Assembly (NCBI GenBank): GCA_964629965.1 | Contig: CAZVRZ010000003.1 | Coordinates: 24,761 to 88,760 of the forward strand | Length of the DNA stretch: 64,000 nt | Direction of reading: 5' to 3' | Origin: CAZVRZ01 sp964629965 | Lineage (GTDB): Bacteria > Chloroflexota > Anaerolineae > Anaerolineales > UBA4823 | In this document: positions 10,272 to 17,963 of the stretch, one piece after another | Numbering within the stretch: position 1 is the stretch's first letter | How the letters are laid out: every line of letters begins with the position of its first letter | The notes under the pieces: model-generated | The model's database searches: none | Told to the model about the DNA's origin: nothing | Seen by the model: the letters and a program-made list of their open reading frames with translations, nothing else | Translations under genes and position numbers: made by a program

Positions 10272-11000
10272 ATGACTGCTGGAACCAAGCTAAAGGATGT
10301 AACCATTTTCAGCCGGCTCCCCAACCAGGCGCTGAACAGCATCGTGGCAGCACTCCAGCCGCGCCAGTTGACTGCTGGGCAAGTGATCTTCAACCAGGGC
10401 GACCCAGGCGATGAACTTATCATTGTAGAATCTGGCAGCATTGCCATCTTCGCCCCCAGCGAAGGCAAGTCGTCCGAAGGCCAGGCCATCCGCATCTTCA
10501 AATCCGGAGGCATGCTCGGCGAGATGGCGTTGATCCACCAGAAGCCTCGCTCGCTCAGCGCACGCGCGGAAGAAAATTCCACCATTCTCACCCTCAACGG
10601 CAGTGAATTTCGCAAACTGCTGGCTGAAAACCCTGATATGAGCCTGGCTGTAATGGCAGGGCTGAACGATCGCATTCGCTACACCACCGATTTCCTGAGC
10701 GAAGTGAGCGAGTGGGTCGGGAAAATGGCCGATGGCAACTACCAGGAGGCCGCGAAACCGCAAGGCAGCCAGTACAAAGACCCAACCCTGGCTTCCCTGG
10801 CGAGTGAATTTGCCCGCATGGCTGTGCAGGTCAAGGCGCGTGAAGATCAATTACGCCAGGAAGTTGCCCATCTGCGTATCGAGGTTAATGAAGCCAAGCG
10901 CAAACAGGAAGTCTCTGAAATTATGGGAAGCGATTATTACAAGGATCTGCGCGAAAAGATCAAGAACCTGCGCGCACAAAATCGAGAGGATAACTCGTAA
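10272..11000 (+). CDS. cyclic-nucleotide-binding domain protein with coiled-coil tail
   Basis: 242 residues. Residues about 10-135 form a Crp-type cyclic-nucleotide-binding domain: GQVIFNQGDPGDELIIVESG, then the phosphate-binding cassette LGEMALIHQKPRSLSARA with the Glu and the Arg-Ser pair needed to hold cAMP or cGMP. No Crp-type DNA-binding helix-turn-helix follows. The C-terminal third (about 175-240) is a charged helix rich in Glu, Lys and Arg, predicted coiled coil. It is probably the receptor for the adjacent cyclase, acting by protein contacts rather than DNA binding (inferred). AGGAGG sits 6 bases before the ATG, and the MinD-like gene follows 15 bases downstream. Confidence 0.85.
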   Translation: MTAGTKLKDVTIFSRLPNQALNSIVAALQPRQLTAGQVIFNQGDPGDELIIVESGSIAIFAPSEGKSSEGQAIRIFKSGGMLGEMALIHQKPRSLSARAEENSTILTLNGSEFRKLLAENPDMSLAVMAGLNDRIRYTTDFLSEVSEWVGKMADGNYQEAAKPQGSQYKDPTLASLASEFARMAVQVKAREDQLRQEVAHLRIEVNEAKRKQEVSEIMGSDYYKDLREKIKNLRAQNREDNS

Positions 11001-11015
11001 GACAGGGAGCGTGGT

Positions 11016-11774
11016 ATGGCAAAAATCATCTCAATCCATTCTTTCCGAGGGGGCACAGGAAAATCCAATACATCTGCCAACATCTCCGCGATACTGGCCT
11101 CGCGTGGCTTGAGAGTGGGTGTGGTAGACACCGATATCCTCTCTCCAGGCATCCATGTTTTGTTTGGTCTTGACGAAGGCTCGATGCAACACACGCTGAA
11201 CGATTACCTGTATGGCAAGTGCGACATCGAAGATACTGCGACGGATGTTACCGCCAGCCTGGGTGTCAACGTTCCAGGCAAGATCTACCTGATCCCTTCC
11301 AGCATCCAGCCAGGTGAGATTGCGCGCGTCTTGCGCGAAGGCTATGATGTAGGCTTGCTGAGCGATGGCTTTGAGAGCCTGATCTCAACTTTGCAGCTGG
11401 ACGCGTTGATCATCGATACCCACCCCGGCTTGAACGAGGAAACGCTGCTTTCGATTGCCATCTCGGATGCGCTGCTGATCGTGCTGCGTCCTGACCAACA
11501 AGACTACCAGGGCACCAGCGTTACGGTGGAAGTCGCCCGCAAACTGGATGTACCCAATCTTTTCCTGGTGGTGAACAAGGTTCCACAGGTGTTTTCCCTG
11601 GAGGAAGTTCGCACCCAGGTTGAACAATCCTACAAGGCCGAGGTGGTCGCGATCCTACCTCATTCGGATGAGATGATGGTTCTAGCCAGCAAGGGTGTGT
11701 TTGCCGCCCACTATCCTGAACACAGGATCTCACAACAATTACAAAAAGTGGCAGACCGGCTGATGGCCATCTAA
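11016..11774 (+). CDS. MinD/ParA-like ATPase with Arg in the signature-lysine position (copy 1)
   Basis: 252-residue P-loop ATPase of the MinD/ParA/Mrp class. The deviant Walker A reads FRGGTGKSN: the P-loop lysine K16 is present, but the signature lysine that acts across the dimer (K11 in MinD) is Arg11. VVDTDILSPG follows as switch I, and LIIDTHPGLNEETLL as the Walker B/switch II region. There is no MinD-type C-terminal amphipathic membrane helix that I can recognise. A paralogue with the same substitution lies at 16942-17718. Neighbours suggest a signalling switch rather than cell-division placement. No minC or minE is nearby. Confidence 0.85.
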   Translation: MAKIISIHSFRGGTGKSNTSANISAILASRGLRVGVVDTDILSPGIHVLFGLDEGSMQHTLNDYLYGKCDIEDTATDVTASLGVNVPGKIYLIPSSIQPGEIARVLREGYDVGLLSDGFESLISTLQLDALIIDTHPGLNEETLLSIAISDALLIVLRPDQQDYQGTSVTVEVARKLDVPNLFLVVNKVPQVFSLEEVRTQVEQSYKAEVVAILPHSDEMMVLASKGVFAAHYPEHRISQQLQKVADRLMAI

Positions 11775-11827
11775 GCAGCGCAGCAGCTAACCCAAAGCAA
11801 ACTGCGTTGGTCATGATCGGGTGAACA

Positions 11828-12139
11828 ATGAGTGAAATTATTTTCCAACAACTACAGGCAGATTTAAAGAAAACCAAACCGGTCGCTGGCCTGGTGATGG
11901 GCGAGATCCTGAACATGCCGGATACGCTACGGCAGTTCATCAATTGGCTGCTGCGAAACAAAGGCGCCAATCTGCAGGAAATTGCCGATTATATTGGAGA
12001 GCCAATCGATAATGTGCAGCCCTGGGTGGACGATATGCTTGTCCGAGGGCTGATCGAACGACTCAGCATCCTCGAAACAGAATACTATCGCGTGCGAACC
12101 CGCAGTACGTCGCTTCCCAGGCATCGTTCTGAGTCATAA
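11828..12139 (+). CDS. small winged-helix-like protein following the MinD-like ATPase
   Basis: 103 residues, not assigned to a named family. LPDTLR-like residues (MPDTLRQFINWLL) start a helix. A helix-turn-helix-like LQEIADYIGEPIDNVQPWVDDML comes next (shown here only as LQEIADYIGEP and VQPWVDDML), then a strand pair ending EYYRVRTRS that could be a wing. The layout resembles the protein at 17964-18380, which follows the second MinD-like gene, so the pair ATPase plus winged-helix protein recurs. It probably binds DNA or a protein partner. The ribosome site is weak (GGGTG before the ATG). Confidence 0.6.
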   Translation: MSEIIFQQLQADLKKTKPVAGLVMGEILNMPDTLRQFINWLLRNKGANLQEIADYIGEPIDNVQPWVDDMLVRGLIERLSILETEYYRVRTRSTSLPRHRSES

Positions 12140-12164
12140 CCGTTGCTTTTGACTAGCGCCAGGT

Positions 12165-12190
12165 AAAAACCAGCTCCCCGTCTGGTTTTT
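12165..12190 (+). terminator. intrinsic terminator after the first ATPase module
   Basis: AAAAACCAG (12165-12173) pairs with CTGGTTTTT (12182-12190) around an 8-base loop, ending in a T-run. It lies 25 bases after the winged-helix gene and separates the cyclase/ATPase genes from the sigma-factor operon. The symmetrical A/T flanks let it work in both directions. Confidence 0.75.
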
Positions 12191-12366
12191 CTCCCCAATG
12201 TCAAATATATCTGCAAGACACCGCACACCAATCCATAATTTATTGTTGCGTGGTAAAATCATTGAGATGCTTTACTTACATTTGCGTAAGGTTTTCGAAG
12301 TCCGCCGTACTATACAACCCTTTTTCTACCTGAGCCACGACTAAATAAACGGATAGACTGAGTAAC

Positions 12367-12933
12367 ATGGTTATCCAACACAATCCAAGCGATGAAGAGT
12401 TGGTCCGCCGAGCAAAAGACGGCAGCCTGGATGCTTTTACATCGCTTTATGAACGGTATTTACCAATCGTTCATCGTTGGGTCAGCTATCGCACCCCGGA
12501 GCTAGATGTTGAAGACGTTACGCAAGAAATCTTCATCGCTGTTATGAGATCGTTAAAGAACTTCCGGGGTGAATCGCTCTTTAGCACCTGGCTGCGCACC
12601 TTAGTACAAAGACACATTGCAGATTATTACAGGCAGCGGAAAGCAGGCAATGGGTCGATAAGCATGGATGATGATGCGGTTGATGTAGAAAGATCGCTCA
12701 AATTAAGCAGCGGATATAACCCTGGAGACGTTGACGATCGCATCATTATCCGCCAGGCGCTGAGAAAGCTGCCCGAAAGATATTGCGAGATCATTCTGCT
12801 AAGATTTGTGGACGGTTTACAGTTCAAAGATATCGCCGATGTGCAAGGACAATCACTAGAAGCAACGAAATCACTGTTTCGCAGGGCCGTATCCGCTCTA
12901 CAAAAACACTTAGATGAGACTGAAAATGGATAA
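12367..12933 (+). CDS. ECF-type RNA polymerase sigma factor
   Basis: 188-residue sigma-70 family factor with only regions 2 and 4. Region 2 (about 25-95) contains DVEDVTQEIFIAVMRSL and LFSTWLRTLVQRHIADYYR; region 4 (about 130-185) contains LPERYCEIILLRFVDG and FKDIADVQGQSLEATKSL. It directs polymerase to stress or envelope promoters. The stop codon overlaps the start of the next gene by 8 bases, the usual arrangement for a sigma factor and its anti-sigma partner. It belongs to the extracytoplasmic-function class; its subgroup cannot be told by eye. Confidence 0.92.
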   Translation: MVIQHNPSDEELVRRAKDGSLDAFTSLYERYLPIVHRWVSYRTPELDVEDVTQEIFIAVMRSLKNFRGESLFSTWLRTLVQRHIADYYRQRKAGNGSISMDDDAVDVERSLKLSSGYNPGDVDDRIIIRQALRKLPERYCEIILLRFVDGLQFKDIADVQGQSLEATKSLFRRAVSALQKHLDETENG

Positions 12934-13450
12934 AAACCTCGAACAATCCAACCAACAGCAAGATGACGAACTTGCAGAATTTGTGGATCAGATCTTATCT
13001 GAAGCGCCAGTCAAAGATGTTAGCATGTCGAGTGAAGACCTGGCGCTGCGCAAGATGCAAGAAACTGTCCTTCGCCTGAAGAATACCATGGCGCAGGAAC
13101 AGCCTGCTGTTGAGGAGAGGCAGCGGATCGGGGCACGTTTAGAAGCCGAGTGGCCCAGAGCATTTCCCCCACCGTTCCAGACCCGCCTCAAGGAAACAAA
13201 AAATTCTACATTCTCGACAATCTTGGATGGCTGGCGGGAATTTATCAGGCGACCGGCATCCCAGCCAGGTCGTTTGGTTTTTGCGTGTGCCATGTTATTC
13301 CTGCTGGCAGTGATCATTTTGCCACAGACGATCACTCCTGCCTTGCCCGCCGCTGCAAAAGGTCCGGTGAACGTGATATCCCTGACCTTCTTGGGGTTAT
13401 TGCTGATCGGCAGCATCATTTATTGGTGGAATCATCGCGGGAAATTGTAG
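12926..13450 (+). CDS. putative membrane anti-sigma factor
   Basis: About 174 residues. An acidic cytoplasmic-looking N-terminal part (1-110) is followed by two membrane segments (about 117-134 and 149-168) and a short basic tail. It lacks a recognisable HxxxCxxC zinc-anti-sigma motif. The call rests on its overlap with the ECF sigma gene and its topology. The ATG at 12926 is used; 12914 in the same frame is also possible. With a PrsW-type protease encoded nearby, regulated cleavage in the membrane is a reasonable model, but this is inference. Confidence 0.55.
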   Translation: MDKNLEQSNQQQDDELAEFVDQILSEAPVKDVSMSSEDLALRKMQETVLRLKNTMAQEQPAVEERQRIGARLEAEWPRAFPPPFQTRLKETKNSTFSTILDGWREFIRRPASQPGRLVFACAMLFLLAVIILPQTITPALPAAAKGPVNVISLTFLGLLLIGSIIYWWNHRGKL

Positions 13451-13461
13451 ACGAGGTTCAT

Positions 13462-15603
13462 ATGAAACGGTTGAAGAACAAACCATTGATCGCACTCATT
13501 GGCGGGGCGGTCCTGTTATTTGCCGCTATCATCTTTTCGTCGGGGAACGAGATCGGCAAACTATTGCCCGGCGCAGGTGGGCTTTCAGGCGGCGAAGAGA
13601 CGCTTGTATTTGTAGAAGCCATTGTTGAACTCCCCACCGAAACCCCTTTGCCCCCCACGCCAGAGGAACCTATCGAGGGGCCCAAGCTGGTCGAAACGCC
13701 TACCCAGGCGCCAGAAGTTTACACCAAGGAAAAAGAAAAGGAAGAGGAAGAGGAAGAGCCTGAGGACAAGCCAACCCTGCCGCCCGAGGTTCCCGTCGAA
13801 CTGCAGTTAAGCATTGAAGGGCTGGGAGCGGGCTGCGACTCGGCCTCCTTTGCGGTGCGCGTGCGCAACCTGAGCAGCAACACCAAAGCCAATCAGATCT
13901 CCCTTTCTCTCCAGATGATAGCCGGGTCACAGTATGTCGCGGCCCTGGCTCCAGAAAGCTGGAGCATTGGCGCCTTGGAAGCGGGCGCAGAAATATCAGA
14001 AGAATTCAACTTATCAATCAACGAATTGTGGATGAGCGCCCCCTCCGGCGAAGAAATTACGCTAGAAGTAGCAGGCACTCAATCCCATGGCAACCAAACA
14101 ATCGCCGTGAACAGCGCACAAGGTTCAATGGTCAACCCGGGGAATTGCCTGCCGCCGACCGAGACAGTGGTTGGCGAACTGGTGGTAGACCTGGACAACC
14201 AAAACCAGAGTTGTAATGTGGTCTATTTTACGGTCAGTGTAGAAAATACCAGCCCAAACCAGCAGGCAGAAGGTGTGGTAGTTTCGCTCCAGGTTACCGA
14301 TGGGGCAAACTACGTGCAAAGCATGGTTCCTTATACCTGGAACGCGCAGGATATTTCCGCCGGTCAAAGGATTTATAACGCCGTTTTCCTGGTCATGAAC
14401 GATAACTGGAGAAACGCCGCTACTGGTACGAACCTTTCCCTGCAGGCCAGGATCACCGGCGAATCCGGCGGCTTCGCCCTCACCGATAAATCTGCGTCAT
14501 CGGGAACGGCCTTGCAGCCCGGCAACTGTATGGCACCAACACCTACAGTCGAAGCCGGTTCGGGCGCAGCAGAAACGGCAAAAACCCCCATCCCTATCTT
14601 GCAATACATGGCTTCCCCTGGCTCAAACCAGCCCGCGGGAGATAACTTTATCCTTTTCCACACTTACCGGGATGATAACCTGGAAATCTATCGCCTGGAT
14701 GGTGCGGAAGGCTCATCCAATGCACGGCTGTACAACCTGTCGCAAAGCCCCTCCGTTGACAGCCGCCCCAGCCTCTCTTACGACAAAGCCTGGGTTGTAT
14801 TCCAGAGCGACCGGGATGGCAACATCGAGTTGTATTACACCGATAGCCAGGGCAACGAGCAAACCCGCCTAACCAATACCGAGGCAAACAACATCAACCC
14901 TATGTTTGCTACAGACAACCAAACGATCGTTTTTCAAAGCGACCGCAACGGCAACTGGGATCTTTTCAGTATAGATCTCACCAGTGGAATAGAACGCCAG
15001 CTTACCGCCAGCATTCATGACGAAGTCAACCCTTCCTGGTCTCCCGATGGACAAATGCTCGTCTTCCAGAGCAACCGCAACGGCAATTGGGATATCCTGG
15101 CGTTGAACGTCAAAAACGGCCAAGAGACCCTGGTAACCGCCGCGCCGGAGGATGAGATCTTCCCGGCCTGGTCGACGAAAGGCGGGCAGATCGCTTACCT
15201 TTGCCAAACCAAAGGAATATGGGAACTGTTCGTGATCGAGGCGAATGGGAAAAACCGTCTCCAGGTTACCCATGGCGATGACGATACCGGCAACCACACC
15301 TGGTCGCCAGACGGAGCCCGCCTAGCTTATCAAGCGAAGCGTGATGGCAACCTGGACATTTATATCTACGACCTGGCTGCCAAAGCCGAGTACCGCCTGA
15401 CAGACTTCGCCGGCCCCGACAGCGCACCATCATGGGATGCGTTGGGCAAAAACATTGCCTTCACTTCCACCCGCAATGGCTCGCCCAACATTTTCGTCGT
15501 CAGTTGGCAAGGCGGGCCTCAATACAACCTGACCGTCCATCCGGGCACTGACAAGTGGTCAGAATGGTCGCCATCGAGAGAAATGGGCAGTCGCGGCCGC
15601 TAA
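13462..15603 (+). CDS. membrane-anchored PD40/TolB-like propeller protein
   Basis: 713 residues. An N-terminal membrane anchor or uncleaved signal (about 8-26) is followed by a Pro/Thr-rich stretch with an acidic run of Lys/Glu. Two beta-sandwich modules come next, each built around NLSSNTKANQ- or ENTSPNQQAEG-like segments and ending in PGNC. The C-terminal part (about 390-705) carries repeated PD40 blades such as SDRNGNWDLFSIDL and PSWSPDGQMLVFQSNRNG, a TolB-like propeller. The bulk should face outside the membrane. It lies 11 bases after the putative anti-sigma gene and could be the sensor or a target of that system. The start is the ATG at 13462; the longer frame upstream overlaps the previous gene. 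Confidence 0.8.
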   Translation: MKRLKNKPLIALIGGAVLLFAAIIFSSGNEIGKLLPGAGGLSGGEETLVFVEAIVELPTETPLPPTPEEPIEGPKLVETPTQAPEVYTKEKEKEEEEEEPEDKPTLPPEVPVELQLSIEGLGAGCDSASFAVRVRNLSSNTKANQISLSLQMIAGSQYVAALAPESWSIGALEAGAEISEEFNLSINELWMSAPSGEEITLEVAGTQSHGNQTIAVNSAQGSMVNPGNCLPPTETVVGELVVDLDNQNQSCNVVYFTVSVENTSPNQQAEGVVVSLQVTDGANYVQSMVPYTWNAQDISAGQRIYNAVFLVMNDNWRNAATGTNLSLQARITGESGGFALTDKSASSGTALQPGNCMAPTPTVEAGSGAAETAKTPIPILQYMASPGSNQPAGDNFILFHTYRDDNLEIYRLDGAEGSSNARLYNLSQSPSVDSRPSLSYDKAWVVFQSDRDGNIELYYTDSQGNEQTRLTNTEANNINPMFATDNQTIVFQSDRNGNWDLFSIDLTSGIERQLTASIHDEVNPSWSPDGQMLVFQSNRNGNWDILALNVKNGQETLVTAAPEDEIFPAWSTKGGQIAYLCQTKGIWELFVIEANGKNRLQVTHGDDDTGNHTWSPDGARLAYQAKRDGNLDIYIYDLAAKAEYRLTDFAGPDSAPSWDALGKNIAFTSTRNGSPNIFVVSWQGGPQYNLTVHPGTDKWSEWSPSREMGSRGR

Positions 15604-15650
15604 AATCATAACACAAGCTTTGGCAGCCTCACCAGCACTCCCATATTTAT

Positions 15651-15679
15651 TTGTAAGTTGCTTTTCGACCTGATATAGA
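15651..15679 (+). promoter_or_regulatory. weak promoter candidate for the PrsW-like gene
   Basis: TTGTAA (15651-15656), 17 bases, TATAGA (15674-15679). Each box matches consensus at about four positions. The start codon is only 13 bases after the -10, so the transcript would have a very short leader. Confidence 0.35.
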
Positions 15680-15692
15680 GTAAGATTTATCC

Positions 15693-16868
15693 ATGCAGAT
15701 CGTCTCGTATGTCATCGCGACTTTAATTCCCTTGATTGCCTTGTATGTGATCTACACGTTGGATCTATACAAGCTGGGCACATTCAAATCTGTTCTAACC
15801 TGTTTTGTGGCCGGCAGCGTTGCCTTCTTTATCGCCAGAGAAGTCAACCTCTTTCTCTACACCGGGAAATATGTGGATTACCACACGACCGTGCGCTATT
15901 CTGCACCCATCATTGAAGAGATACTGAAAGGCCTGATCTTGATCTACCTGGTGCGCCGGCCCAGCTTTACCTATTTTGTGGACGGTGCGATCTATGGCTT
16001 TGCATCAGGGATCGGGTTTGCTATCTTTGAAAATTACGAATATATCGCCAGCTCTTACGACGCCGGCCTGATCACAGCTCTGAGCCGGGTGCTCTCCACC
16101 AATTTGATCCACGCCTCAGCCAGCGCCCTGCTGGGCATTGGTTTTGGCCTGTCGCGCTTCCAACGTTCTTACCGCAAGATACTCGTGATCGCCCTAGGAT
16201 TGGTAAGCGCCATCGGTCTGCACATGATCTACAACAACGTGGTCGACCGGGTGGACAGCGGTGTGATCTCAGAAAGCATGATCCTGTTGGCTGCAACAGT
16301 GATCGGTTTTAGCGGAGCAGGATTAGTGGCTTTGATCATGAACCGCGGCTTGAAGGAAGAAAAAACCTGGATCGAAGAAAAGTTGGGCGCAGCCGACCGG
16401 GTGACCAGCGGCGAAGCTGCCATTGTCAAGCGTTTCGATGAAATGAATGATCTGCTAGCCCCGCTGACACAGCGTTTCGGTGAAGAGAAAGCCGCCAAGA
16501 TCGAGCGCTTTCTCACCATCCAGGCCCGCCTGGGCATCCAGCGTAAAACATTGGACAAGCTGACGGACAAAAAAATGCACCAGGCGGTGGAAAAACAAAT
16601 GGCCGAACTGCGCCAGGAAATGGACAAAGCTCGCCGCGAGGTAGGCAGTTACGCCATGCTGTACCTGCGCCACACTATTCCTGCCGATGCCAGCCCGCTG
16701 TGGAACCGGCTGGAAAACCTGATCCAGGAACGCGCCGCCGCCCGGCCTGCCAGCGGCGGGATGAACCTGTGGTCTAACCTGGATACCAAAGCCAGGCAGC
16801 AAACCGGAGACAAACCCAACCCCTTTGGAACTCCCAAGCCGCCTGCAACAGGACAAAAACCAGAATAA
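15693..16868 (+). CDS. PrsW-family intramembrane protease with cytoplasmic extension
   Basis: 391 residues. About seven membrane segments fill residues 1-220. The PrsW signature is complete: EEILKG (E75, E76), then FENYEY (E113), then NLIHASAS with H140. PrsW in Bacillus cuts the anti-sigma factor RsiW to release an ECF sigma factor. Residues 225-391 form a charged cytoplasmic tail with helical, coiled-coil-like character and a Pro-rich end, longer than in PrsW itself. The ECF sigma and putative anti-sigma genes lie 3 kb upstream on the same strand, supporting a shared pathway. Confidence 0.82.
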   Translation: MQIVSYVIATLIPLIALYVIYTLDLYKLGTFKSVLTCFVAGSVAFFIAREVNLFLYTGKYVDYHTTVRYSAPIIEEILKGLILIYLVRRPSFTYFVDGAIYGFASGIGFAIFENYEYIASSYDAGLITALSRVLSTNLIHASASALLGIGFGLSRFQRSYRKILVIALGLVSAIGLHMIYNNVVDRVDSGVISESMILLAATVIGFSGAGLVALIMNRGLKEEKTWIEEKLGAADRVTSGEAAIVKRFDEMNDLLAPLTQRFGEEKAAKIERFLTIQARLGIQRKTLDKLTDKKMHQAVEKQMAELRQEMDKARREVGSYAMLYLRHTIPADASPLWNRLENLIQERAAARPASGGMNLWSNLDTKARQQTGDKPNPFGTPKPPATGQKPE

Positions 16869-16941
16869 GCGCATTTTTTTGCTTAAATTCAAACCGGCAA
16901 ACCAATCCTTTAGACGCTTACCGATCGGAGAAAATAACTTT

Positions 16942-17718
16942 ATGGGAAAAATCGTATCCATCCATTCCTTCCGTGGCGGAACTGGTAAATCCAACACTTG
17001 CGCCAACGTGGCCGCCCAGGCCGCCCTCGCTGGGTATCGCGTCGGCATCGTAGATACCGACATCCAATCGCCAGGCATTCATGTGCTCTTTGGCCTGGAC
17101 GAGAAGAGCATGGGGCATACGCTGAACGAATACCTGCGCGGCGATTGCACCATCGAGCAGGTGGCCCATCCCGTGGGCGAGGTTCCGCAAAGCGAGCCGG
17201 GGCTGCAAAAACTGCATGGCAAGAATATTTGGCTGGTCCCATCCAGTATCAACAGCCGGGAGATCAGCCGGGTGCTGAAAGAAGGCTACGATGTAAATGT
17301 GCTCAACAAAGGTATGCAAGGATTGCTTAAAGGTTTGAAACTGGATTATCTATTCATTGATACACATCCCGGTTTAAATGAGGAAACCCTGCTCTCGATC
17401 GCCATTTCGGACATACTCGTGGTGATCATGCGCCCCGATCAACAAGATTTCCAAGGGACCGCGGTGACCGTGGATATTGCTTACAGCCTGGATGTGCCTC
17501 ACCTGTTCGTGCTGGTCAACAAAGCCCTGACCAAATACGATTCCAACCAGATCAAAGAATTGGTGGAAAAGACGTATCATTCCACAGTGATCGGCGTACT
17601 GCCGCTGACCGAAGACATGGCAGACCTGGGCAGCGCCGATCTGTTCACGCTGCGCTATCCGGAACATCCCTGGTCACGCAATTTGATCCAGGCAGCCAAA
17701 ACAATTTTTAGTACATAA
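16942..17718 (+). CDS. MinD/ParA-like ATPase with Arg in the signature-lysine position (copy 2)
   Basis: 258 residues, clearly a paralogue of the ATPase at 11016-11774. Both begin with K(I)xSIHSFRGGTGKSN, so both have Arg11 instead of the signature lysine and keep K16. FIDTHPGLNEETLL and VIMRPDQQDFQGT are nearly identical between the two. The start is the ATG at 16942 after GGAG; an upstream in-frame extension overlaps the end of the PrsW-like gene and is rejected. A zinc-binding protein and a winged-helix-like protein follow closely, forming a three-gene operon. Confidence 0.85.
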   Translation: MGKIVSIHSFRGGTGKSNTCANVAAQAALAGYRVGIVDTDIQSPGIHVLFGLDEKSMGHTLNEYLRGDCTIEQVAHPVGEVPQSEPGLQKLHGKNIWLVPSSINSREISRVLKEGYDVNVLNKGMQGLLKGLKLDYLFIDTHPGLNEETLLSIAISDILVVIMRPDQQDFQGTAVTVDIAYSLDVPHLFVLVNKALTKYDSNQIKELVEKTYHSTVIGVLPLTEDMADLGSADLFTLRYPEHPWSRNLIQAAKTIFST

Positions 17719-17734
17719 GGATTGAGGTGGAGCT

Positions 17735-17947
17735 ATGAAATGCTGGTTTTGCGAAACAGATGCCCGCGCCGTTTGTAACTTTTGCGGTCGAGCGGTGTGC
17801 AAGGATCACGCCTCTAAAATGTCCTCTTTCCTGGTGATGTACCTGGGCGGCGAGAACACCCCCAAAGGATTAGCCATTGCCGATGTGATCTGGTGTGGCG
17901 AATGCCAACCGCAACCCGAACCTATTCCGATGCCTGAGCTCTTCTGA
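17735..17947 (+). CDS. small cysteine-rich zinc-binding protein
   Basis: 70 residues. MKCWFCETDARAVCNFCGR gives two CxxC pairs (C3/C6 and C14/C17). They are followed by VCKDH and a later CGEC pair, enough ligands for two zinc sites in a B-box or AN1-like arrangement. GGTGGAG precedes the ATG. Genes on both sides are within 17 bases, so it belongs to the second ATPase/winged-helix operon; the first operon has no equivalent. It may be an adaptor. No specific function is assigned. Confidence 0.7.
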   Translation: MKCWFCETDARAVCNFCGRAVCKDHASKMSSFLVMYLGGENTPKGLAIADVIWCGECQPQPEPIPMPELF

Positions 17948-17963
17948 GCAAAGGAGAGGCAAG

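Noticed and set aside
11016..11774. Cell-division MinD
   Set aside because: No minC or minE nearby, no recognisable membrane-targeting helix, and the signature Lys is replaced; the neighbours are signalling genes.
13150..13461. N-terminal extension of the PD40 protein
   Set aside because: It overlaps the putative anti-sigma gene in another frame; the ATG at 13462 directly precedes a membrane anchor.
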